In this document: positions 23,081-38,714 of the stretch, in pieces
Numbering within the stretch: position 1 is the stretch's first letter
Layout of the letters: every line of letters starts with the position of its first letter
NCBI RefSeq assembly: GCF_029227915.1
Contig: NC_079883.1
Location: 11,718,001 to 11,782,000, forward strand
Source of the DNA: Hydractinia symbiolongicarpus
Lineage: Eukaryota > Cnidaria > Hydrozoa > Anthoathecata > Hydractiniidae
DNA length: 64,000 bases
Reading direction: 5' to 3'
Notes under the pieces: generated by a model
What the model was told of the DNA's origin: nothing
What the model saw: the letters and a program-made list of their open reading frames with translations, nothing else
The model's database searches: none
Translations under genes and position numbers: made by a program

Positions 23081-23364
23081 AACTGCGATTTGATTTGTAA
23101 GTTAATACAAAAACGTACGAATATTTAACGTAAGTGTTAACGAAATAAACTTTACTCGTTTTTTCATCATAAAAATAGGATCGAAATCATGTTTTTTTAA
23201 CCAATCATAATTAAGTATTAAACAAAAGATTTTTTTTTTAACCAATTAAATTGCGTATCGGCGTTTTCGGATCGAATTCGATCCGATTTTTTTACTTATA
23301 AACAAAAAGTTTTGACTTGCAGTTTAATGCTTATTTACAAGTTAAGTAGCAAAAATTTTTAACC

Positions 23365-23769
23365 ATGTCTGACGCAGCAGCTAAAGGAGGAAAACAGGCA
23401 CCTAAAGTAGCCAAGAAAGGTGAAAAAAGAGCCGGCAAAAAAGGAGGAAAGATTGGTGGAACTGGTGAAAAGAAACGCAAGAGAAAGAGAAAGGAAAGTT
23501 ATGCTATTTACATCTACAATGTTTTGAAACAAGTTCACCCAGATGTCGGAGTTTCAAGCAAAGCTATGAGCATCATGAACTCATTTGTCAACGACATCTT
23601 TGAGCGCATTGCTTCCGAAGCTTCGCGTTTGGCTCTTCAAAACAAAAAGTCGACCATCTCTTCTCGTGAAATTCAAACCGCAGTACGTCTTCTCTTGCCT
23701 GGAGAACTTGCAAAACACGCAGTCAGTGAAGGAACAAAAGCCGTCACAAAATACACAAGCAGCAAGTAA
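23365..23769 (+). CDS. H2B: Histone H2B (unit 5)
   Basis: Intact consensus copy. It is unaffected by the deletions that damage the neighbouring H4 gene and the H3-H1 spacer of this unit. Stem-loop at 23793-23808. Confidence 0.98.
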   Translation: MSDAAAKGGKQAPKVAKKGEKRAGKKGGKIGGTGEKKRKRKRKESYAIYIYNVLKQVHPDVGVSSKAMSIMNSFVNDIFERIASEASRLALQNKKSTISSREIQTAVRLLLPGELAKHAVSEGTKAVTKYTSSK

Positions 23770-24229
23770 ACCAACGTCTACCAAACACAAACGGTCTTTT
23801 TTAAGACCACACATCTTTAAAAAAACATTTACTTGGCGTCACTACAAGTTAACCGAAGTTAATAAAACTTCTAAATAATGTGCTTAAGAACACTAGCCTA
23901 CATTTAAAATACTTCCCCATGTGTGTGTGGATTAGCTTCACTTTTCATACGTATTATTAGCTGTACTTGCAGAAAAGACAAGTACATTGATCCATGTTAT
24001 TGCTTACATTTAACTTAACCCAGCTTTTCACGGAAACACTCCCAGGCAAATTAACCCTACAAAGTATTTCTAAATTTTTTTTGTGTCATATATGACATAG
24101 TATCGTATAGCAATAAATGTAACTGTGACAAGACTTTACACATTGTGTAATTTGGAAGCGTGCACAAAGTAATGTTTTAAAAGATTTGTGGCTATAAAAA
24201 TAGCCGTTTTTGTTGAGCAATGACAACGC

Positions 24230-24592
<363 letters not shown>

Positions 24593-25050
24593 TTAAAAAG
24601 AGGCCATAAAATTACCTACTGCTCGTGGAAACACCCTAATTAACCAATAGAGTTGCGTCATTACAAAATGTTCCGAACATTTTGTACATTTTTTTAAGTA
24701 AAACTGTAGTTTTTTTAAAAATTCGTGGTCTTAATGTTTCAGTAAGGCAATAAATTTGGCATCGTTGGAATTCGCCAAACCTTCTGCTACTTACTAAAAA
24801 AAAAAAAAGTCAAAAGCTTTTGTGTATCAGAAGATACAGCCGTTTTCCCGTAGCCAAAAAACACAGATTTTATAAAAATGTTAAAGTAATGAGCGTAATG
24901 TCATTATGCAGCCAATCAGAAATTACTTTCTTAGCACCAATCAAATGGTTTGTTTTGAACCTTAGCTGTCAATCAATATGAGAAATAAAACTTTGGCGCG
25001 ATAGTGCATTTTAGACCGTCTTGTGTATCCGTACTACATCGACTTCTTAA

Positions 25051-25464
<414 letters not shown>

Positions 25465-25807
25465 GCATCTTACCAAACAAAAAACGGCTATTTTTATAGC
25501 CACACATCCATAAAAAATATTACGGCTAGCTTTTTATATCAAACTTTGTCCTGCTTTCTGTTTAAATTTTATGCTACATAAAGTTTGACAATGTTAAAAA
25601 TATGAAGGGCAAGAAAAGTAAAAGCAAGAAAATAAGAAATTTAAAAACGAAAATACTTAAACTTAGGGAATCTAATCTTAAATTTACTCTTTTTTAACTG
25701 TTTAAGTGACTTAAACAAGTTTAACTTTGTACCAAGATAATGTTTTTTTGTAAATGTGTGGCTATAAAAATAGCCGTTTGTTAATGTAATAGCCAGATAC
25801 ACACAAA

Positions 25808-26359
25808 TTATTTTTTTGCGGTCTTCTTTGCTGCCTTTTTGGGAGTCTTTTTGACCTTCTTTGCTGCAGGTTTTTTAGCAACAGGCTTCTTTGTGGGTTT
25901 CTTAGCTGCTGGTTTCTTAGCCGAGGCTTTCTTTGTGGCAGGCTTCTTTGCTGCTTTCTTTGGCGTGCTCTTCTTTGCTGGCTTCTTTTTTGGTGTACTT
26001 TTCTTTGCAGTAGGCTTCTTTGCCGTTGGCTTTTTTGCTGCGGCCTTTTTCTTAGGTTTTTCTTTTTTTACCTGACCTAGCTTGAATGATCCAGAAGCAC
26101 CAGTGCCTTTAGTTTGAATCAAATCGCCTGATGTTACTCCTCGTTTAAGAGCCATTTTCAGATGATGATCTGAGTTTTCAGCAACTTTGTAATTTGCATG
26201 AATATATTTTGTAATAGCTTGGCGAGATGAACCACCGCGTTCCTTTAGGGTAGCGATAGCAGCCTTGATCATGTCCACATATTTAGGGTGATCAGCTGTC
26301 TTCTTTGCAGCAGGTTTCTTCTTGGGTGCGATTTTCTTTGGAGAAGCTGCTTCACTCAT
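25808..26359 (-). CDS. H1: Linker histone H1 (unit 5)
   Basis: Protein identical to unit 1. The spacer beyond its 3' end is 18 bp shorter than elsewhere, but the stem-loop (25760-25775) is intact. Confidence 0.96.
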   Translation of the reverse strand: MSEAASPKKIAPKKKPAAKKTADHPKYVDMIKAAIATLKERGGSSRQAITKYIHANYKVAENSDHHLKMALKRGVTSGDLIQTKGTGASGSFKLGQVKKEKPKKKAAAKKPTAKKPTAKKSTPKKKPAKKSTPKKAAKKPATKKASAKKPAAKKPTKKPVAKKPAAKKVKKTPKKAAKKTAKK

Positions 26360-26938
26360 TTTTAATGTTTTCTTACAACAATCCAACGATAAACGATGCT
26401 TGTTATCACAGTAGAAGTATACTAAACATTACCGTGTAAATGAGATATAATTTAAGACGGTGCGAAGTATGCGGACGTAAAAGTACCACTCCCGGGAATT
26501 GATTTGGCGCGAAAACAGAAATGTGTGTTTCTGTACATCGTATAATGTCCGTTTTGGGTGCCGCGACTATGCGAAAGCATGTTAATTTTTATTTGTAGTA
26601 CGACGCAATAGTCTGCAAGAGAAGCTGCTGGAGTTTGAGGTCTTCAGCATTACATCTAGTCTGTTAATTTGGGCTTCTTCCGCGCTCGTGTTAGGATTTT
26701 CATAAAGCGTTCTTTGGTTTGCGTTGCGTATGTCGGCCTACATCATCGACACGGCCTGTTTCCGGCTATTAGGAGCAATTCATATATTGGGCACTGCGTT
26801 TCGACTTTTTTATTAGACCACAGTAAAAAAATTCACTCACAGAAGTCCCTTTCTTTCATGGCTACAAACACGAAGAATTCTGTCGTAAGTAAAACGAATG
26901 CGCAAGCCAAAATGACGATGGGGCGAAGTCATAAGCAT

Positions 26939-27011
26939 GGCCCTGTGGCCCAATGGATAAGGCATCTGACTACGAATCAGGGGATTCCAGGTTCGACTCC
27001 TGGCAGGGTCG
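26939..27011 (+). tRNA. tRNA-Arg: tRNA-Arg(ACG) (unit 5)
   Basis: Identical to unit 4, with both boxes intact. Confidence 0.9.
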
Positions 27012-27333
27012 CACTGTCGCATTTCGGCTGCATGGTCTACTGTGTAACGCGCGCGCACGTTCTGGCGTAATGCGTTGATAAACGGAATGTACGCAGACAT
27101 ATTGGAAAGTAATATCACGCACTTAGTATCGTCGCCTTTGTTAGCATTCATGTAAGTTACCATCCACTCGCTACAGTCGCTCTCCATCCTACGGCTAAAT
27201 CAACAGCCGTGATTTTTACTATGTCGCCGTCCATCCGTACGCGGTGACAGTTGTAAGCTTTACAGTAACGTGACATGCTCCACAAGCAGTTACGGTGTGT
27301 GGACGATGCCTATCATGGCAACGCTTGTTCTTT

Positions 27334-27521
27334 ATCGCTTCTCGGCCTAATGGCTAAGATCAAGTGTAGTATCTGTTCTTATCAGTTTAATATCTGGTAG
27401 GCCATTCTCTGAATGGTCAGTATATTAATCTGATTTTTGGCCTTGGGTCATGGAGGTGGATTCATTCACGCCGTGACCACGGGTTGCCTTGGTGTTGCAC
27501 TATTACCGATGGCGGCCCACA
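27334..27521 (+). ncRNA. U2: U2 snRNA (unit 5)
   Basis: Same sequence as unit 1, unaffected by this unit's deletions. Confidence 0.95.
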
Positions 27522-27710
27522 TAAGCAATAAAAGAATAATAGCAGTCCTCTTTCCGACGGCACTCTGCATAGTCTACGGCGGGAACAAAACGCGTACACT
27601 GGGGGAGAATACAGCCTATGCCCCGCGACACGGCAGTTTATAACACACTCAAGCCACAAGCATTAACAAACTTTGAAGGGTACCCTCATGCTACGGTGCA
27701 GTTCCAACTC

Positions 27711-27875
27711 ATACTTACCTGACGGGGAAGTAAAGACTGATCAATGAGGGTTTTCTTCCAGAGTGAGGCTCTTGCATTGCACTACGCTTGGGCTGACCTC
27801 TGCGATTACTGCAAACGTCAGTAACTCGACCGTACAATTTCTGGTAGTGGGGGCCTGCGTCCGCGCTCGCCCCCT
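27711..27875 (+). ncRNA. U1: U1 snRNA (unit 5)
   Basis: Same sequence as unit 1. Confidence 0.95.
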
Positions 27876-28202
27876 CCTTAAGTCAAAATGAATGAGCTTA
27901 GAAAAGTTGCGCGGCCAAATGTCGGTGGTGACTTAAACGCTAAGGTAAAACCTCGCTTGGCTGTTACGAAACGTGATTGCGATATAAGTCCTCGGAAGGC
28001 GGCGGAATTTTATTTTATTTGCCATTCCGTCAGGGTTATTGGATGATCGGCAATAGATCGAGTTTGTATGCATTTGAAAGCTCTTTTTTCTCGTACTATC
28101 ACCTAAAAATGTCGTAGGAAAATGTCATAGGAAACACTTTCAACAACCGCCACGTTCCTTAATTGTTATAACAAGAAATATATCACAGCAAATGAAAATG
28201 AA

Positions 28203-28322
28203 AAGCCTACGACACCGGGAGTTCCCAGGCGGTCCCCCATCCAAGTACTATCCCGGCCCGACGATGCTTAACTTCCGTGATCAGACGAGAACGGGTGTGT
28301 TCATCGTGGTATGGCCGTAGAC
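28203..28322 (-). rRNA. 5S rRNA: 5S rRNA (unit 5)
   Basis: Same sequence as unit 1. A g to a change at 28105 lies about 100 nt beyond its terminator. Confidence 0.97.
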
Positions 28323-28519
28323 ATTAGTAGGTGCAAATACGTGCAATTTATTTTGACGTTGTGATCAAATTTTTTTATTTAATTTCTTTGAGTTACTTAG
28401 GACAAGGCGTATGCATGGATTATCTATTAGACTTTAAGGTTATAGTTTTGTGAAAAAAACAATGTTTTTTTAAAGATGTGTGGCTATAAAAATAGCCGTT
28501 GTTTTCTGAGTGTAGCGGT

Positions 28520-28900
28520 TTACTTCTTCTGTCCTTTGTCGTTCTTCTTTGGGAGTAAGACAGCTTGAATGTTTGGCAAAACACCACCAGCTGCAATGGT
28601 TACACCGCTCAAAAGTTTGTTTAATTCTTCATCATTACGAACAGCCAATTGTAAATGTCTTGGAATAATCCTAGCTTTTTTGTTGTCTCTTGCTGCGTTA
28701 CCAGCCAACTCCAATATCTCAGCAGATAAATATTCCAAGACGGCTGCTAAGTAAACTGGTGCTCCAGATCCAATTCGGTTAGCATAGTGCCCTCTACGAA
28801 GGAATCTATGCACTCTACCGACTGGAAATTGAAGTCCAGCTCTTGAGGATCTTGTCTTGGCTTTAGCCTTAGCTTTTCCACCTTTTCCACGTCCAGACAT
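28520..28900 (-). CDS. H2A: Histone H2A (unit 5)
   Basis: Protein as unit 1. The T-tract in its divergent promoter with the next H2B is one base shorter (near 29050). Confidence 0.98.
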   Translation of the reverse strand: MSGRGKGGKAKAKAKTRSSRAGLQFPVGRVHRFLRRGHYANRIGSGAPVYLAAVLEYLSAEILELAGNAARDNKKARIIPRHLQLAVRNDEELNKLLSGVTIAAGGVLPNIQAVLLPKKNDKGQKK

Positions 28901-29183
28901 AACTGCGATTTGATTTGTAAGTTAATACAAAAACGTACGAATATTTAACGTAAGTGTTAACGAAATAAACTTTACTCGTTTTTTCATCATAAAAATAGGA
29001 TCGAAATCATGTTTTTTTAACCAATCATAATTAAGTATTAAACAAAAGATTTTTTTTTAACCAATTAAATTGCGTATCGGCGTTTTCGGATCGAATTCGA
29101 TCCGATTTTTTTACTTATAAACAAAAAGTTTTGACTTGCAGTTTAATGCTTATTTACAAGTTAAGTAGCAAAAATTGTTAACC

Positions 29184-29588
29184 ATGTCTGACGCAGCAGC
29201 TAAAGGAGGAAAACAGGCACCTAAAGTAGCCAAGAAAGGTGAAAAAAGAGCCGGCAAAAAAGGAGGAAAGATTGGTGGAACTGGTGAAAAGAAACGCAAG
29301 AGAAAGAGAAAGGAAAGTTATGCTATTTACATCTACAATGTTTTGAAACAAGTTCACCCAGATGTCGGAGTTTCAAGCAAAGCTATGAGCATCATGAACT
29401 CATTTGTCAACGACATCTTTGAGCGCATTGCTTCCGAAGCTTCGCGTTTGGCTCTTCAAAACAAAAAGTCGACCATCTCTTCTCGTGAAATTCAAACCGC
29501 AGTACGTCTTCTCTTGCCTGGAGAACTTGCAAAACACGCAGTCAGTGAAGGAACAAAAGCCGTCACAAAATACACAAGCAGCAAGTAA
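29184..29588 (+). CDS. H2B: Histone H2B (unit 6)
   Basis: Consensus 134-residue protein. The leader has one substitution 7 nt before the ATG (TTTTTAACC becomes TTGTTAACC), which puts an in-frame TTG upstream. The ATG at 29184 is kept because it is the start used in every other copy. The promoter T-tract is also one base shorter. Confidence 0.97.
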   Translation: MSDAAAKGGKQAPKVAKKGEKRAGKKGGKIGGTGEKKRKRKRKESYAIYIYNVLKQVHPDVGVSSKAMSIMNSFVNDIFERIASEASRLALQNKKSTISSREIQTAVRLLLPGELAKHAVSEGTKAVTKYTSSK

Positions 29589-30048
29589 ACCAACGTCTAC
29601 CAAACACAAACGGTCTTTTTTAAGACCACACATCTTTAAAAAAACATTTACTTGGCGTCACTACAAGTTAACCGAAGTTAATAAAACTTCTAAATAATGT
29701 GCTTAAGAACACTAGCCTACATTTAAAATACTTCCCCATGTGTGTGTGGATTAGCTTCACTTTTCATACGTATTATTAGCTGTACTTGCAGAAAAGACAA
29801 GTACATTGATCCATGTTATTGCTTACATTTAACTTAACCCAGCTTTTCACGGAAACACTCCCAGGCAAATTAACCCTACAAAGTATTTCTAAATTTTTTT
29901 TGTGTCATATATGACATAGTATCGTATAGCAATAAATGTAACTGTGACAAGACTTTACACATTGTGTAATTTGGAAGCGTGCACAAAGTAATGTTTTAAA
30001 AGATTTGTGGCTATAAAAATAGCCGTTTTTGTTGAGCAATGACAACGC

Positions 30049-30405
<357 letters not shown>

Positions 30406-30883
30406 TTAACAGAATTCAGACAGCTTTAAAAAGAGGCCATAAAATTACCTACTGCTCGTGGAAACACCCTAATTAACCAATAGAGTTGCGTCATTACAAA
30501 ATGTTCCGAACATTTTGTACATTTTTTTAAGTAAAACTGTAGTTTTTTTAAAAATTCGTGGTCTTAATGTTTCAGTAAGGCAATAAATTTGGCATCGTTG
30601 GAATTCGCCAAACCTTCTGCTACTTACTAAAAAAAAAAAAAGTCAAAAGCTTTTGTGTATCAGAAGATACAGCCGTTTTCCCGTAGCCAAAAAACACAGA
30701 TTTTATAAAAATGTTAAAGTAATGAGCGTAATGTCATTATGCAGCCAATCAGAAATTACTTTCTTAGCACCAATCAAATGGTTTGTTTTGAACCTTAGCT
30801 GTCAATCAATATGAGAAATAAAACTTTGGCGCGATAGTGCATTTTAGACCGTCTTGTGTATCCGTACTACATCGACTTCTTAA

Positions 30884-31297
<414 letters not shown>

Positions 31298-31658
31298 GCA
31301 TCTTACCAAACAAAAAACGGCTATTTTTATAGCCACACATCCATAAAAAATATTACGGCTAGCTTTTTATATCAAACTTTGTCCTGCTTTCTGTTTAAAT
31401 TTTATGCTACATAAAAATTTTATGCTACATAAAGTTTGACAATGTTAAAAATATGAAGGGCAAGAAAAGTAAAAGCAAGAAAATAAGAAATTTAAAAACG
31501 AAAATACTTAAACTTAGGGAATCTAATCTTAAATTTACTCTTTTTTAACTGTTTAAGTGACTTAAACAAGTTTAACTTTGTACCAAGATAATGTTTTTTT
31601 GTAAATGTGTGGCTATAAAAATAGCCGTTTGTTAATGTAATAGCCAGATACACACAAA

Positions 31659-32210
31659 TTATTTTTTTGCGGTCTTCTTTGCTGCCTTTTTGGGAGTCTT
31701 TTTGACCTTCTTTGCTGCAGGTTTTTTAGCAACAGGCTTCTTTGTGGGTTTCTTAGCTGCTGGTTTCTTAGCCGAGGCTTTCTTTGTGGCAGGCTTCTTT
31801 GCTGCTTTCTTTGGCGTGCTCTTCTTTGCTGGCTTCTTTTTTGGTGTACTTTTCTTTGCAGTAGGCTTCTTTGCCGTTGGCTTTTTTGCTGCGGCCTTTT
31901 TCTTAGGTTTTTCTTTTTTTACCTGACCTAGCTTGAATGATCCAGAAGCACCAGTGCCTTTAGTTTGAATCAAATCGCCTGATGTTACTCCTCGTTTAAG
32001 AGCCATTTTCAGATGATGATCTGAGTTTTCAGCAACTTTGTAATTTGCATGAATATATTTTGTAATAGCTTGGCGAGATGAACCACCGCGTTCCTTTAGG
32101 GTAGCGATAGCAGCCTTGATCATGTCCACATATTTAGGGTGATCAGCTGTCTTCTTTGCAGCAGGTTTCTTCTTGGGTGCGATTTTCTTTGGAGAAGCTG
32201 CTTCACTCAT
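31659..32210 (-). CDS. H1: Linker histone H1 (unit 6)
   Basis: Protein identical to unit 1. Stem-loop at 31611-31626. Confidence 0.96.
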   Translation of the reverse strand: MSEAASPKKIAPKKKPAAKKTADHPKYVDMIKAAIATLKERGGSSRQAITKYIHANYKVAENSDHHLKMALKRGVTSGDLIQTKGTGASGSFKLGQVKKEKPKKKAAAKKPTAKKPTAKKSTPKKKPAKKSTPKKAAKKPATKKASAKKPAAKKPTKKPVAKKPAAKKVKKTPKKAAKKTAKK

Positions 32211-32789
32211 TTTTAATGTTTTCTTACAACAATCCAACGATAAACGATGCTTGTTATCACAGTAGAAGTATACTAAACATTACCGTGTAAATGAGATATA
32301 ATTTAAGACGGTGCGAAGTATGCGGACGTAAAAGTACCACTCCCGGGAATTGATTTGGCGCGAAAACAGAAATGTGTGTTTCTGTACATCGTATAATGTC
32401 CGTTTTGGGTGCCGCGACTATGCGAAAGCATGTTAATTTTTATTTGTAGTACGACGCAATAGTCTGCAAGAGAAGCTGCTGGAGTTTGAGGTCTTCAGCA
32501 TTACATCTAGTCTGTTAATTTGGGCTTCTTCCGCGCTCGTGTTAGGATTTTCATAAAGCGTTCTTTGGTTTGCGTTGCGTATGTCGGCCTACATCATCGA
32601 CACGGCCTGTTTCCGGCTATTAGGAGCAATTCATATATTGGGCACTGCGTTTCGACTTTTTTATTAGACCACAGTAAAAAAATTCACTCACAGAAGTCCC
32701 TTTCTTTCATGGCTACAAACACGAAGAATTCTGTCGTAAGTAAAACGAATGCGCAAGCCAAAATGACGATAGGGCGAAGTCATAAGCAT

Positions 32790-32862
32790 GGCCCTGTGGC
32801 CCAATGGATAAGGCATCTGACTACGAATCAGGGGATTCCAGGTTCGACTCCTGGCAGGGTCG
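32790..32862 (+). tRNA. tRNA-Arg: tRNA-Arg(ACG) (unit 6)
   Basis: Gene identical to unit 4. A g to a change lies 19 nt upstream (32771), outside the internal promoter. Confidence 0.9.
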
Positions 32863-33184
32863 CACTGTCGCATTTCGGCTGCATGGTCTACTGTGTAACG
32901 CGCGCGCACGTTCTGGCGTAATGCGTTGATAAACGGAATGTACGCAGACATATTGGAAAGTAATATCACGCACTTAGTATCGTCGCCTTTGTTAGCATTC
33001 ATGTAAGTTACCATCCACTCGCTACAGTCGCTCTCCATCCTACGGCTAAATCAACAGCCGTGATTTTTACTATGTCGCCGTCCATCCGTACGCGGTGACA
33101 GTTGTAAGCTTTACAGTAACGTGACATGCTCCACAAGCAGTTACGGTGTGTGGACGATGCCTATCATGGCAACGCTTGTTCTTT

Positions 33185-33372
33185 ATCGCTTCTCGGCCTA
33201 ATGGCTAAGATCAAGTGTAGTATCTGTTCTTATCAGTTTAATATCTGGTAGGCCATTCTCTGAATGGTCAGTATATTAATCTGATTTTTGGCCTTGGGTC
33301 ATGGAGGTGGATTCATTCACGCCGTGACCACGGGTTGCCTTGGTGTTGCACTATTACCGATGGCGGCCCACA
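33185..33372 (+). ncRNA. U2: U2 snRNA (unit 6)
   Basis: Same sequence as unit 1. Confidence 0.95.
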
Positions 33373-33561
33373 TAAGCAATAAAAGAATAATAGCAGTCCT
33401 CTTTCCGACGGCACTCTGCATAGTCTACGGCGGGAACAAAACGCGTACACTGGGGGAGAATACAGCCTATGCCCCGCGACACGGCAGTTTATAACACACT
33501 CAAGCCACAAGCATTAACAAACTTTGAAGGGTACCCTCATGCTACGGTGCAGTTCCAACTC

Positions 33562-33726
33562 ATACTTACCTGACGGGGAAGTAAAGACTGATCAATGAGG
33601 GTTTTCTTCCAGAGTGAGGCTCTTGCATTGCACTACGCTTGGGCTGACCTCTGCGATTACTGCAAACGTCAGTAACTCGACCGTACAATTTCTGGTAGTG
33701 GGGGCCTGCGTCCGCGCTCGCCCCCT
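33562..33726 (+). ncRNA. U1: U1 snRNA (unit 6)
   Basis: Same sequence as unit 1. Confidence 0.95.
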
Positions 33727-34053
33727 CCTTAAGTCAAAATGAATGAGCTTAGAAAAGTTGCGCGGCCAAATGTCGGTGGTGACTTAAACGCTAAGGTAAA
33801 ACCTCGCTTGGCTGTTACGAAACGTGATTGCGATATAAGTCCTCGGAAGGCGGCGGAATTTTATTTTATTTGCCATTCCGTCAGGGTTATTGGATGATCG
33901 GCAATAGATCGAGTTTGTATGCATTTGAAAGCTCTTTTTTCTCGTACTATCACCTGAAAATGTCGTAGGAAAATGTCATAGGAAACACTTTCAACAACCG
34001 CCACGTTCCTTAATTGTTATAACAAGAAATATATCACAGCAAATGAAAATGAA

Positions 34054-34173
34054 AAGCCTACGACACCGGGAGTTCCCAGGCGGTCCCCCATCCAAGTACT
34101 ATCCCGGCCCGACGATGCTTAACTTCCGTGATCAGACGAGAACGGGTGTGTTCATCGTGGTATGGCCGTAGAC
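34054..34173 (-). rRNA. 5S rRNA: 5S rRNA (unit 6)
   Basis: Same sequence as unit 1. Confidence 0.97.
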
Positions 34174-34370
34174 ATTAGTAGGTGCAAATACGTGCAATTT
34201 ATTTTGACGTTGTGATCAAATTTTTTTATTTAATTTCTTTGAGTTACTTAGGACAAGGCGTATGCATGGATTATCTATTAGACTTTAAGGTTATAGTTTT
34301 GTGAAAAAAACAATGTTTTTTTAAAGATGTGTGGCTATAAAAATAGCCGTTGTTTTCTGAGTGTAGCGGT

Positions 34371-34751
34371 TTACTTCTTCTGTCCTTTGTCGTTCTTCTT
34401 TGGGAGTAAGACAGCTTGAATGTTTGGCAAAACACCACCAGCTGCAATGGTTACACCGCTCAAAAGTTTGTTTAATTCTTCATCATTACGAACAGCCAAT
34501 TGTAAATGTCTTGGAATAATCCTAGCTTTTTTGTTGTCTCTTGCTGCGTTACCAGCCAACTCCAATATCTCAGCAGATAAATATTCCAAGACGGCTGCTA
34601 AGTAAACTGGTGCTCCAGATCCAATTCGGTTAGCATAGTGCCCTCTACGAAGGAATCTATGCACTCTACCGACTGGAAATTGAAGTCCAGCTCTTGAGGA
34701 TCTTGTCTTGGCTTTAGCCTTAGCTTTTCCACCTTTTCCACGTGCAGACAT
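34371..34751 (-). CDS. H2A: Histone H2A, G2A variant (unit 6)
   Basis: Replacement G2A (GGA to GCA, variant base 34744) changes the start SGRGK to SARGK. S1 and R3, targets of phosphorylation and methylation in other animals, remain, but the enzyme recognition motif is altered. Confidence 0.98.
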   Translation of the reverse strand: MSARGKGGKAKAKAKTRSSRAGLQFPVGRVHRFLRRGHYANRIGSGAPVYLAAVLEYLSAEILELAGNAARDNKKARIIPRHLQLAVRNDEELNKLLSGVTIAAGGVLPNIQAVLLPKKNDKGQKK

Positions 34752-35035
34752 AACTGCGATTTGATTTGTAAGTTAATACAAAAACGTACGAATATTTAAC
34801 GTAAGTGTTAACGAAATAAACTTTACTCGTTTTTTCATCATAAAAATAGGATCGAAATCATGTTTTTTTAACCAATCATAATTAAGTATTAAACAAAAGA
34901 TTTTTTTTTTAACCAATTAAATTGCGTATCGGCGTTTTCGGATCGAATTCGATCCGATTTTTTTACTTATAAACAAAAAGTTTTGACTTGCAGTTTAATG
35001 CTTATTTACAAGTTAAGTAGCAAAAATTTTTAACC

Positions 35036-35440
35036 ATGTCTGACGCAGCAGCTAAAGGAGGAAAACAGGCACCTAAAGTAGCCAAGAAAGGTGAAAAAAG
35101 AGCCGGCAAAAAAGGAGGAAAGATTGGTGGAACTGGTGAAAAGAAACGCAAGAGAAAGAGAAAGGAAAGTTATGCTATTTACATCTACAATGTTTTGAAA
35201 CAAGTTCACCCAGATGTCGGAGTTTCAAGCAAAGCTATGAGCATCATGAACTCATTTGTCAACGACATCTTTGAGCGCATTGCTTCCGAAGCTTCGCGTT
35301 TGGCTCTTCAAAACAAAAAGTCGACCATCTCTTCTCGTGAAATTCAAACCGCAGTACGTCTTCTCTTGCCTGGAGAACTTGCAAAACACGCAGTCAGTGA
35401 AGGAACAAAAGCCGTCACAAAATACACAAGCAGCAAGTAA
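35036..35440 (+). CDS. H2B: Histone H2B (unit 7)
   Basis: Intact consensus copy. Stem-loop at 35464-35479. Confidence 0.98.
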   Translation: MSDAAAKGGKQAPKVAKKGEKRAGKKGGKIGGTGEKKRKRKRKESYAIYIYNVLKQVHPDVGVSSKAMSIMNSFVNDIFERIASEASRLALQNKKSTISSREIQTAVRLLLPGELAKHAVSEGTKAVTKYTSSK

Positions 35441-35900
35441 ACCAACGTCTACCAAACACAAACGGTCTTTTTTAAGACCACACATCTTTAAAAAAACATT
35501 TACTTGGCGTCACTACAAGTTAACCGAAGTTAATAAAACTTCTAAATAATGTGCTTAAGAACACTAGCCTACATTTAAAATACTTCCCCATGTGTGTGTG
35601 GATTAGCTTCACTTTTCATACGTATTATTAGCTGTACTTGCAGAAAAGACAAGTACATTGATCCATGTTATTGCTTACATTTAACTTAACCCAGCTTTTC
35701 ACGGAAACACTCCCAGGCAAATTAACCCTACAAAGTATTTCTAAATTTTTTTTGTGTCATATATGACATAGTATCGTATAGCAATAAATGTAACTGTGAC
35801 AAGACTTTACACATTGTGTAATTTGGAAGCCTGCACAAAGTAATGTTTTAAAAGATTTGTGGCTATAAAAATAGCCGTTTTTGTTGAGCAATGACAACGC

Positions 35901-36257
<357 letters not shown>

Positions 36258-36735
36258 TTAACAGAATTCAGACAGCTTTAAAAAGAGGCCATAAAATTAC
36301 CTACTGCTCGTGGAAACACCCTAATTAACCAATAGAGTTGCGTCATTACAAAATGTTCCGAACATTTTGTACATTTTTTTAAGTAAAACTGTAGTTTTTT
36401 TAAAAATTCGTGGTCTTAATGTTTCAGTAAGGCAATAAATTTGGCATCGTTGGAATTCGCCAAACCTTCTGCTACTTACTAAAAAAAAAAAAAGTCAAAA
36501 GCTTTTGTGTATCAGAAGATACAGCCGTTTTCCCGTAGCCAAAAAACACAGATTTTATAAAAATGTTAAAGTAATGAGCGTAATGTCATTATGCAGCCAA
36601 TCAGAAATTACTTTCTTAGCACCAATCAAATGGTTTGTTTTGAACCTTAGCTGTCAATCAATATGAGAAATAAAACTTTGGCGCGATAGTGCATTTTAGA
36701 CCGTCTTGTGTATCCGTACTACATCGACTTCTTAA

Positions 36736-37149
<414 letters not shown>

Positions 37150-37510
37150 GCATCTTACCAAACAAAAAACGGCTATTTTTATAGCCACACATCCATAAAA
37201 AATATTACGGCTAGCTTTTTATATCAAACTTTGTCCTGCTTTCTGTTTAAATTTTATGCTACATAAAAATTTTATGCTACATAAAGTTTGACAATGTTAA
37301 AAATATGAAGGGCAAGAAAAGTAAAAGCAAGAAAATAAGAAATTTAAAAACGAAAATACTTAAACTTAGGGAATCTAATCTTAAATTTACTCTTTTTTAA
37401 CTGTTTAAGTGACTTAAACAAGTTTAACTTTGTACCAAGATAATGTTTTTTTGTAAATGTGTGGCTATAAAAATAGCCGTTTGTTAATGTAATAGCCAGA
37501 TACACACAAA

Positions 37511-38062
37511 TTATTTTTTTGCGGTCTTCTTTGCTGCCTTTTTGGGAGTCTTTTTGACCTTCTTTGCTGCAGGTTTTTCAGCAACAGGCTTCTTTGTGGG
37601 TTTCTTAGCTGCTGGTTTCTTAGCCGAGGCTTTCTTTGTGGCAGGCTTCTTTGCTGCTTTCTTTGGCGTGCTCTTCTTTGCTGGCTTCTTTTTTGGTGTA
37701 CTTTTCTTTGCAGTAGGCTTCTTTGCCGTTGGCTTTTTTGCTGCGGCCTTTTTCTTAGGTTTTTCTTTTTTTACCTGACCTAGCTTGAATGATCCAGAAG
37801 CACCAGTGCCTTTAGTTTGAATCAAATCGCCTGATGTTACTCCTCGTTTAAGAGCCATTTTCAGATGATGATCTGAGTTTTCAGCAACTTTGTAATTTGC
37901 ATGAATATATTTTGTAATAGCTTGGCGAGATGAACCACCGCGTTCCTTTAGGGTAGCGATAGCAGCCTTGATCATGTCCACATATTTAGGGTGATCAGCT
38001 GTCTTCTTTGCAGCAGGTTTCTTCTTGGGTGCGATTTTCTTTGGAGAAGCTGCTTCACTCAT
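37511..38062 (-). CDS. H1: Linker histone H1, K162E variant (unit 7)
   Basis: One replacement in the basic tail, K162E (AAA to GAA, variant base 37579), turning [12 protein letters not shown] into [12 protein letters not shown]. The tail stays strongly basic, so the effect is probably small. Confidence 0.96.
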   Translation of the reverse strand: MSEAASPKKIAPKKKPAAKKTADHPKYVDMIKAAIATLKERGGSSRQAITKYIHANYKVAENSDHHLKMALKRGVTSGDLIQTKGTGASGSFKLGQVKKEKPKKKAAAKKPTAKKPTAKKSTPKKKPAKKSTPKKAAKKPATKKASAKKPAAKKPTKKPVAEKPAAKKVKKTPKKAAKKTAKK

Positions 38063-38641
38063 TTTTAATGTTTTCTTACAACAATCCAACGATAAACGAT
38101 GCTTGTTATCACAGTAGAAGTATACTAAACATTACCGTGTAAATGAGATATAATTTAAGACGGTGCGAAGTATGCGGACGTAAAAGTACCACTCCCGGGA
38201 ATTGATTTGGCGCGAAAACAGAAATGTGTGTTTCTGTACATCGTATAATGTCCGTTTTGGGTGCCGCGACTATGCGAAAGCATGTTAATTTTTATTTGTA
38301 GTACGACGCAATAGTCTGCAAGAGAAGCTGCTGGAGTTTGAGGTCTTCAGCATTACATCTAGTCTGTTAATTTGGGCTTCTTCCGCGCTCGTGTTAGGAT
38401 TTTCATAAAGCGTTCTTTGGTTTGCGTTGCGTATGTCGGCCTACATCATCGACACGGCCTGTTTCCGGCTATTAGGAGCAATTCATATATTGGGCACTGC
38501 GTTTCGACTTTTTTATTAGACCACAGTAAAAAAATTCACTCACAGAAGTCCCTTTCTTTCATGGCTACAAACACGAAGAATTCTGTCGTAAGTAAAACGA
38601 ATGCGCAAGCCAAAATGACGATGGGGCGAAGTCATAAGCAT

Positions 38642-38714
38642 GGCCCTGTGGCCCAATGGATAAGGCATCTGACTACGAATCAGGGGATTCCAGGTTCGAC
38701 TCCTGGCAGGGTCG
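38642..38714 (+). tRNA. tRNA-Arg: tRNA-Arg(ACG) (unit 7)
   Basis: Identical to unit 4, with both boxes intact. Confidence 0.9.

Noticed and set aside
29175-29183. Extended H2B start in unit 6 through an in-frame TTG
   Set aside because: It is created by one substitution in the leader. TTG is not an expected start here, and the ATG at 29184 is shared by all copies.
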